This document shows, piece after piece, positions 7,265 to 11,047 of a stretch of DNA of 11,047 bases. Position 1 is the stretch's first letter; every line of letters starts with the position of its first letter. The stretch is from an uncultured Collinsella sp. (lineage in GTDB: Bacteria > Actinomycetota > Coriobacteriia > Coriobacteriales > Coriobacteriaceae): NCBI GenBank assembly GCA_900553345.1, contig USDE01000026.1:1-11047 (forward strand). Reading direction: 5' to 3'. The notes under the pieces are model-generated. The model saw only the letters and a list, made by a program, of their open reading frames with translations, was not told where the DNA came from and made no database searches. Both the position numbers and the translations under genes were made by a program.

Positions 7265-8368
7265 CTACCCCCTCAGCGATTCGATGAGGAAGGCGGCGAC
7301 CACACCAGGGCCTCCAACCGAGGCGTAATACTTAGCGCGCCCCAAGGCACCATCCGTTGCAAAGTGCGGATGCTCGTCAACCCAGCCCTCTGGATCTTTG
7401 AGGATGGCAGCGAGATTCGCGCGCTTCCACGGCTTAAGATCGTCCAGCGAAAACTCCCCGGCGTCCAAGGCCGCTTGGAATTCCTTGGCCATCTGCACCA
7501 GGAACTCCTTATAGAACTTGGGTGCCAAGCGCACATAGTTCCACATATACGAATCGTATTTAATGAGCTGATTGAACTTGAGCATGCGAGCGACGTCATC
7601 GCTTGCGTGATCGCGAGCATATTCTTCTCGGATCCAGCGCTCGATCTCGGCATACTCGGTATTGACGCAAAAGACCTTAGCCGAAGAATTGACCGAGGAG
7701 TTCTCGTTGTCCTGACGATACGAAAGCACGGCATCGTGCAGGTAAACGGCCTTGTCGGCGCAGGCAATCACCTTAAAGGCAAACGACGTGTCCTGAAAGG
7801 ATGCCCCCGGAGTCGGCAAGAACTTGATGCCGTTGCGCTCAAGAAAATCGCGGCGGTACACGGCCGACCAAATCGACGGCTTTTGCTTAAAGAACTGCGT
7901 CGTGTCGCTCGGGTGCACCGGCTTGTCACAGTCTTTTGCCTTAAACATCTCGTGCAGCGAGCGGCGCTCCTCAGGCTTAGACCAGTAAAAATCAAAGTTC
8001 GCCTTTGCAAAGTCGGCGTTATTGCCATCGGCCGCTGCCACAAGTTTCTCCAGCGCATCGGGCGCCATAAAGTCATCGGATTCCAGAATGCCCACGTACT
8101 TGCCGTGAGCCATCTCGAGCCCGCGGTTCATCGAGTCGCCGTAGCCGCTGTTGGCCTTGTCGATCATCTTCACGCGCGCGTCGCGCTGCATATACTCGCG
8201 GATTATCGCCGGAGAGTTGTCGGTAGAGCCATCGTTGATGCAGATGACCTCGATGTCCTCGAGCGTCTGCGCCACGGCGGAATCGAGGCACTCGCGCAGG
8301 TAGCGCTCAACGTTGTAGATGGGAATAAGCAGCGACAGGACAGGGCTGCCAGAGGAATTAGTAGACAA
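7265..8368 (-). CDS. Family 2 glycosyltransferase (type A), 367 aa, first gene of the operon, TTG start
   Basis: This is a GT-A fold sugar transferase. Motifs are LSLLIPIYNVERYL (11-24), CINDGSTDNS (43-52), NSGYGDSMNRGLEMA (73-87), the metal-binding ESDD (96-99), PTPGASFQD (185-193) and SYRQDNENSS (216-225). The C-terminal 100 residues are variable and have no clear membrane helix. The start is TTG at 8368 with AAGGAG 5 bases upstream; no better ATG is nearby. It is the paralogue of the 372-aa GT, close to 85% identical over the first 92 aligned residues, with a 35-base stretch of identical DNA (6058-6092 and 8277-8311). It heads the operon downstream of a candidate promoter at 8432-8460, and its stop lies 6 bases before the next ATG. 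Confidence 0.92.
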   Translation of the reverse strand: MSTNSSGSPVLSLLIPIYNVERYLRECLDSAVAQTLEDIEVICINDGSTDNSPAIIREYMQRDARVKMIDKANSGYGDSMNRGLEMAHGKYVGILESDDFMAPDALEKLVAAADGNNADFAKANFDFYWSKPEERRSLHEMFKAKDCDKPVHPSDTTQFFKQKPSIWSAVYRRDFLERNGIKFLPTPGASFQDTSFAFKVIACADKAVYLHDAVLSYRQDNENSSVNSSAKVFCVNTEYAEIERWIREEYARDHASDDVARMLKFNQLIKYDSYMWNYVRLAPKFYKEFLVQMAKEFQAALDAGEFSLDDLKPWKRANLAAILKDPEGWVDEHPHFATDGALGRAKYYASVGGPGVVAAFLIESLRG

Positions 8369-8417
8369 ATGTGCTCCTTAGGAAATACCTGCCGTTAATG
8401 GTATCAAAGGGTCGTCC

Positions 8418-8429
8418 CGCCCGCGGGCG
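8418..8429. repeat. Perfect 12-bp palindrome in the divergent promoter region
   Basis: CGCCCGCGGGCG is fully self-complementary and centred at 8423/8424. It sits 2 bases left of the AT-rich TTATATAAT block that carries the -10 candidates for both directions. For the minus-strand operon it would lie at the start of the transcript, where a repressor could block initiation or the RNA could fold. For the plus strand it would lie in the spacer just before the -10. Its role as an operator is inferred from position only. Confidence 0.45.
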
Positions 8430-8431
8430 TT

Positions 8432-8460
8432 TATATAATCTATGGAGCCCGCAGAGGCAA
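8432..8460 (-). promoter_or_regulatory. Candidate promoter of the five-gene GT operon
   Basis: On the minus strand TTGCCT (8460-8455) lies 17 bases before TATATA (8437-8432). Each hexamer matches 4 of 6 consensus positions, with ideal spacing. Transcription would start near 8425, giving a leader of nearly 60 bases before the TTG start of the 367-aa GT. This is the only long gap upstream of the operon, so a promoter is expected here; the exact hexamers are a best guess. Confidence 0.45.
8434..8439 (+). promoter_or_regulatory. Perfect plus-strand -10 hexamer in the divergent region
   Basis: TATAAT matches the consensus exactly on the plus strand, but no good -35 is seen 16-18 bases upstream, where the DNA is GC-rich and includes the palindrome. 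It overlaps the minus-strand -10 candidate, so only one direction could be used at a time. If active, it would produce a transcript starting near 8446 that covers the small ORF at 8480-8665 and could continue into the GT gene at 8681. Confidence 0.35.
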
Positions 8461-8479
8461 ACCGATACGAAAGGACGTC

Positions 8480-8665
8480 ATGCAGCACAAAGCCGCACGC
8501 AACATAGTCATCGAAGCGCTGCGCTTAATCGCGGTCGCCACGCCCATGGCAGGTTCCTGCGTTTTATTCAAACCTTGCCAACATGGCGCAGCGACCCTTT
8601 ACAATAGGTGCCGTCCAAACGACGCATTCGATAGCTTCCGTGCGGCGCTCACCCGCCACGCGTGA
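8480..8665 (+). other. Small ORF, 61 aa: possible remnant of an acyltransferase gene or leader ORF
   Basis: The ATG at 8480 has a good ribosome binding site (AAAGGA, 4 bases upstream) and a perfect -10 about 40 bases before it. The first 20 residues (MQHKAARNIVIEALRLIAVA) resemble the start of membrane acyltransferase-3 proteins, which often open with a short polar run followed by I-E-x-L-R-x-I-A and a first membrane helix. After that the sequence has no family look. The TGA at 8663-8665 is directly followed by AAGGA, the ribosome binding site of the next gene. It may be the 5' remnant of a lost acetyltransferase gene, a coupled leader ORF, or not translated. The resemblance is from memory of the family and short, so confidence is low. 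Confidence 0.3.
8575..8605 (+). promoter_or_regulatory. Candidate promoter of the plus-strand GT gene
   Basis: TTGCCA (8575-8580, 5 of 6 to consensus) and TACAAT (8600-8605, 5 of 6) are separated by 19 bases, which is longer than ideal. Transcription would start near 8612, leaving a leader of about 70 bases. The GT start at 8681 then has GAAAGGA about 10 bases upstream. The rest of the 8369-8680 gap holds nothing else that I can identify. Confidence 0.45.
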
Positions 8666-8680
8666 AAGGATATATTCCCC

Positions 8681-9700
8681 ATGACTTCCACCCTTCCCGC
8701 TCCCATCGATAAGCTCGCCATCGTTGTCGTTACGTACAAGCGCCAGGAGCTCTTGGCCAACCTGTTCGACTCCATGACCGAGCTCACGGCAACGCCTTGG
8801 CGTATCGTGATCGTCGACAATGAGAATTCGCGCGAGACCGAAGCCATGTGCGTCGCATTCAACGAGCGCCTCGCCAACCTGTGGGGCATCGACGCCGATC
8901 AGCCCGATGCAAAGGGCGGCACCGACCGCGTTATCTACGCGCCGCAGCTTGAAAACGGTGGCGGCGCGGGTGGCTTCTCCGCCGGCACCAAGTGCGCCTA
9001 CGACTTGGGCGCCCAGTGGTTCTGGGTCATGGACGACGACGTGCTCGTCATCCCGGAGGGCATTGAGCGCCTGGCCAAGTGGACGGACCGCTACGACGTC
9101 ATCCAGGGTTCGCGCCTGGACTTCGACGGCGGTGCCTTCTTTTGGCAGTACCAGCTCATCCTTTCGCTCGGTATCCCCAACCCCATCGCTAAGTGGGACC
9201 TGGGCCCCGAGGGCTACCGCGCCATGAACCAGCTGTGCTTTGAAGGCGGCCTGTTCTCGCGTCGCGTAGTCGACAAGATCGGCCTGCCCGATGCGCGCTT
9301 TTTCATCTACGGCGACGATGCCTGCTACGGTTATGTTGCCAGCCAGCACTTCCCCGCCGCCGTGGTTGCCGACGTGGTGCTCAAGCGCGCCCGCGCCGTC
9401 TCTAACTGGGACATCGCCGGCAAACGCCAGCTCAACTCCACGAGCGACACCAACCGCTACTACATCATGCGCAATCGCGGCTTTTTGGCCCGCTACATGC
9501 AGATCTACGGTGACTACCACCCCATACTGTTCCGTCTGGGCAATGCCGCGACCTTTTGCAAGGAGTTCATTCGTCTGGCAGCGGTCGACAAGTGCTTTAA
9601 GACCGGCATCCCGGCGCTGCGCCGTGGCATGAAAGACGCCCGCAAGATTATCAAGGACCCCGACTGGGAGCCCATGCCGCCCATGAAGGACGCAGAGTAG
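8681..9700 (+). CDS. Family 2 glycosyltransferase, galactofuranosyltransferase (GlfT1)-like, 339 aa
   Basis: This is a GT-A fold enzyme with the layout of GlfT1-type galactofuranosyl- and related rhamnosyltransferases, which act early on a polyprenyl-diphosphate-linked glycan. The fold starts with KLAIVVVTYKRQELL (11-25). VIVDNENS is at 43-50, the glycine-rich NGGGAGGFSAG at 92-102, the metal-binding WVMDDDV at 115-121, and FIYGDDACYGYVA at 208-220 holds the likely base. YYIMRNRGFLARY (260-272) is typical of the C-terminal part in this group. The length is normal for a one-domain member, and there is no membrane segment. The ATG is set by GAAAGGA about 10 bases upstream. It is transcribed away from the five-gene operon and ends 9 bases before the stop of the converging gene. 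The donor sugar UDP-galactofuranose is suggested by motif style only; no galactopyranose mutase gene is in view. Confidence 0.9.
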   Translation: MTSTLPAPIDKLAIVVVTYKRQELLANLFDSMTELTATPWRIVIVDNENSRETEAMCVAFNERLANLWGIDADQPDAKGGTDRVIYAPQLENGGGAGGFSAGTKCAYDLGAQWFWVMDDDVLVIPEGIERLAKWTDRYDVIQGSRLDFDGGAFFWQYQLILSLGIPNPIAKWDLGPEGYRAMNQLCFEGGLFSRRVVDKIGLPDARFFIYGDDACYGYVASQHFPAAVVADVVLKRARAVSNWDIAGKRQLNSTSDTNRYYIMRNRGFLARYMQIYGDYHPILFRLGNAATFCKEFIRLAAVDKCFKTGIPALRRGMKDARKIIKDPDWEPMPPMKDAE

Positions 9701-9709
9701 CGGACACCC

Positions 9710-11047
9710 CTACAGCCGCTGGCACACCGCTGCCACACGCTGTCCGTCAAACCCGAATCCCCAGCGCATACGGCCTACACCGGGTCGCGGTACGCGAATC
9801 TTGTCGATACCGTCGCGCTCTATGTCGAGCAGCGCCTGAACGGCCAGCAGCTCTAGGCCCAGCGCGTCCACACCGGGGTCAAACATCATGTTGGCCGTTA
9901 TCAGCGGACGCTCGTCGAGCATGCCGATCGTGTCTGCCACGTCAAACACAGCGCCCGTAGGAAAAACCTGGATGTCCCAGCGATCCGCGCCACGCTTTCG
10001 CCTCGAGGCAGGATTGGCATAGCCCGGCAAGCCAAAGCAGAGTCCCTGCAAGAGCAGGTGATATGGCAGCTGCGCATCTGGGTTGTTCGCACCGATTCCC
10101 GCATCTCCCAGGATGCGGTCTAGCGCCTGTCTCACCGCATCCTCGTCCCCACGGCACAACCCGTCGCGAAACGCATCGATGTCACGAACGTCCTCGACAG
10201 CACACTCAAACCACTCAATAATCACCAGACGCAAGGCCTGGCGAAACTCATTATTGGGCAACCGCAGAGCACGGATGCAATTGCCATGCTCCGGCTCCTC
10301 AGTCATATCCGTCGTCAGGAAACCGGACAGATACAGCGCCGTCCACAGGTCATCATCAGACGAGGCCTCTGACCCCGCAGCGCCCAAACAAACCGGGACC
10401 TCAACGCATCCATGGGCCTCGAGCAAATTGAACAGAGCCGAAAGGCGGTCAAGATTCCAGTCACAAACTACCCTACTTAGGCAATCGGCATACCCATACA
10501 GGTCGGCACGCACGGGCGCCGTGCAGCCTCGGTCCAGAAAACCGATCACACGCGCCGGACTCGAGCAATAGGTCCTGCCAAACCGATATCCCTCGAGCCA
10601 TTCACGCGCCTCATCCAGGTATTCCTCGCGTCCAGCATGATTCAGCAGAGCCTCGACCTCGGCATCCGAAAAGCCAAACCATCGGTCGCACCACGTCGAA
10701 AGGGGCGTCGAAAGACAATACGAGCAGCAGCGCAAAGAAAGTGCCACCTCGGCAGGACCGGGACGCTCCCCCATCAGACACGTCAACCGTAGCGAATGGC
10801 CCGCGGTGGCAATGGCGTCGAACAGCACGCGATCGAGCAGCTCCGCCGGATCGGCGCCGGAAGCGCACCTCGCACTCGCACGGCCCAACCACGCCGCGTC
10901 GTACCCATCAACGAGCAATACAACCTGCTCATCGCAAGCCATCTCCAGCAGCTCAATGAGCACACCGAGCACCGAGTCAACCTCGTCCGCGCTCGCCACG
11001 CCACGCGCAACACGTTCGATGTGACGCACCTTATCTCGTGCTAAATC
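9710..11047 (-). CDS. AAA-ATPase-like / PD-(D/E)XK nuclease family protein, 5' end outside the window, catalytic motifs lost
   Basis: The reading frame stays open to the right edge, so the gene starts outside. A GTG at 11029 is in frame, but the family normally has an N-terminal Walker A part that would lie off-window. Numbered from that GTG, LLVDGYDAAW (38-47) stands where the family has a hydrophobic run and DEYD, so the acidic residue is Gly. FGFSDAEVEALL (118-129), WLEGYRFG (144-151), DLWTALYLSGFLTT (227-240) and LPNNEFRQALRLVIIEWF (257-274) are recognisable middle-domain signatures. The C-terminal nuclease-like part has YHLLLQGLCFGLPGY (323-337) and ADRWDIQVFP (348-357), keeping the conserved Asp. 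The next strand reads PLITANM (375-381) where ExK is expected, so Glu is Ala and Lys is Met. The RWGFGF strand (422-427) is present. Both activities are probably dead. The family (AAA-ATPase-like with PDDEXK_9) is common in gut bacteria and its role is unsettled. Confidence 0.82.
   Translation of the reverse strand, partial: DLARDKVRHIERVARGVASADEVDSVLGVLIELLEMACDEQVVLLVDGYDAAWLGRASARCASGADPAELLDRVLFDAIATAGHSLRLTCLMGERPGPAEVALSLRCCSYCLSTPLSTWCDRWFGFSDAEVEALLNHAGREEYLDEAREWLEGYRFGRTYCSSPARVIGFLDRGCTAPVRADLYGYADCLSRVVCDWNLDRLSALFNLLEAHGCVEVPVCLGAAGSEASSDDDLWTALYLSGFLTTDMTEEPEHGNCIRALRLPNNEFRQALRLVIIEWFECAVEDVRDIDAFRDGLCRGDEDAVRQALDRILGDAGIGANNPDAQLPYHLLLQGLCFGLPGYANPASRRKRGADRWDIQVFPTGAVFDVADTIGMLDERPLITANMMFDPGVDALGLELLAVQALLDIERDGIDKIRVPRPGVGRMRWGFGFDGQRVAAVCQRL

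Noticed and set aside
6212..8398. 728-codon open frame on the plus strand, antisense to three GT genes
   Set aside because: It lies opposite genes with clear GT2 motifs, reads as low-complexity basic protein without domains, and is explained by the stop-poor antisense of GC-rich codons.
8564..9520. 318-codon minus-strand frame opposite the GT at 8681-9700
   Set aside because: The plus strand carries conserved GT motifs and a ribosome binding site; the minus frame has neither.
1..11047. Search for CRISPR arrays, tRNA or rRNA genes and riboswitches
   Set aside because: No regularly spaced repeats and no recognisable tRNA, rRNA or riboswitch consensus were seen on either strand by eye.

Overview
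The window looks like a surface-polysaccharide (capsule or exopolysaccharide) locus from a GC-rich Gram-positive bacterium. A gut Coriobacteriia such as Collinsella fits best. This rests on protein style, codon use and gene content, not on any marker gene, so the genus is an inference. Most of the window is GC-rich. The exception is 126-1457, which carries a single ATPase gene: its coding part is near 50% GC in a sampled line and its leader is 35% GC.

Layout, left to right. Positions 1-125 hold a fragment of a glycosyltransferase (GT) C-terminus that is nearly identical (122 of 125 bases) to 1532-1656 inside the large GT gene. Between the two copies lies a minus-strand P-loop ATPase gene (144-1247) with an AT-rich 210-base leader. 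Then come five family-2 glycosyltransferase genes, all on the minus strand and tightly packed, probably one operon read from about 8425 down to 1458. In order of transcription they are a 367-aa GT, a 346-aa GT, a 372-aa GT, a GT of about 355 aa, and an 828-aa protein with two GT2 domains in tandem. The first and third are close paralogues (type A), and the second and fourth share another layout (type B). The operon therefore appears to have grown by duplication of an A-B gene pair.

A 312-base divergent intergenic region (8369-8680) separates this operon from a plus-strand GT2 gene (8681-9700) whose motifs resemble galactofuranosyltransferases. The region holds candidate promoters in both directions, a perfect 12-bp palindrome beside the shared -10 region, and a small ORF that may be the remnant of an acyltransferase gene. 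The right end (9710 to the edge) is a minus-strand, 5'-truncated gene of the AAA-ATPase-like / PD-(D/E)XK nuclease family. Its Walker-B-like motif and its nuclease ExK motif both appear to be lost. It converges on the plus-strand GT with a 9-base gap.

Functionally, the six GTs would add sugars from nucleotide donors to a lipid-linked repeat unit on the cytoplasmic face of the membrane. No sugar-nucleotide synthesis, priming transferase, flippase or polymerase gene is visible here, so the rest of the pathway must lie elsewhere. The two non-GT genes (the ATPase and the degenerate nuclease-like protein) look like accessory cargo at the edges. The most unusual structure is the ATPase unit bracketed by copies of the GT 3' end, which resembles an insertion that regenerates the end of its target gene.
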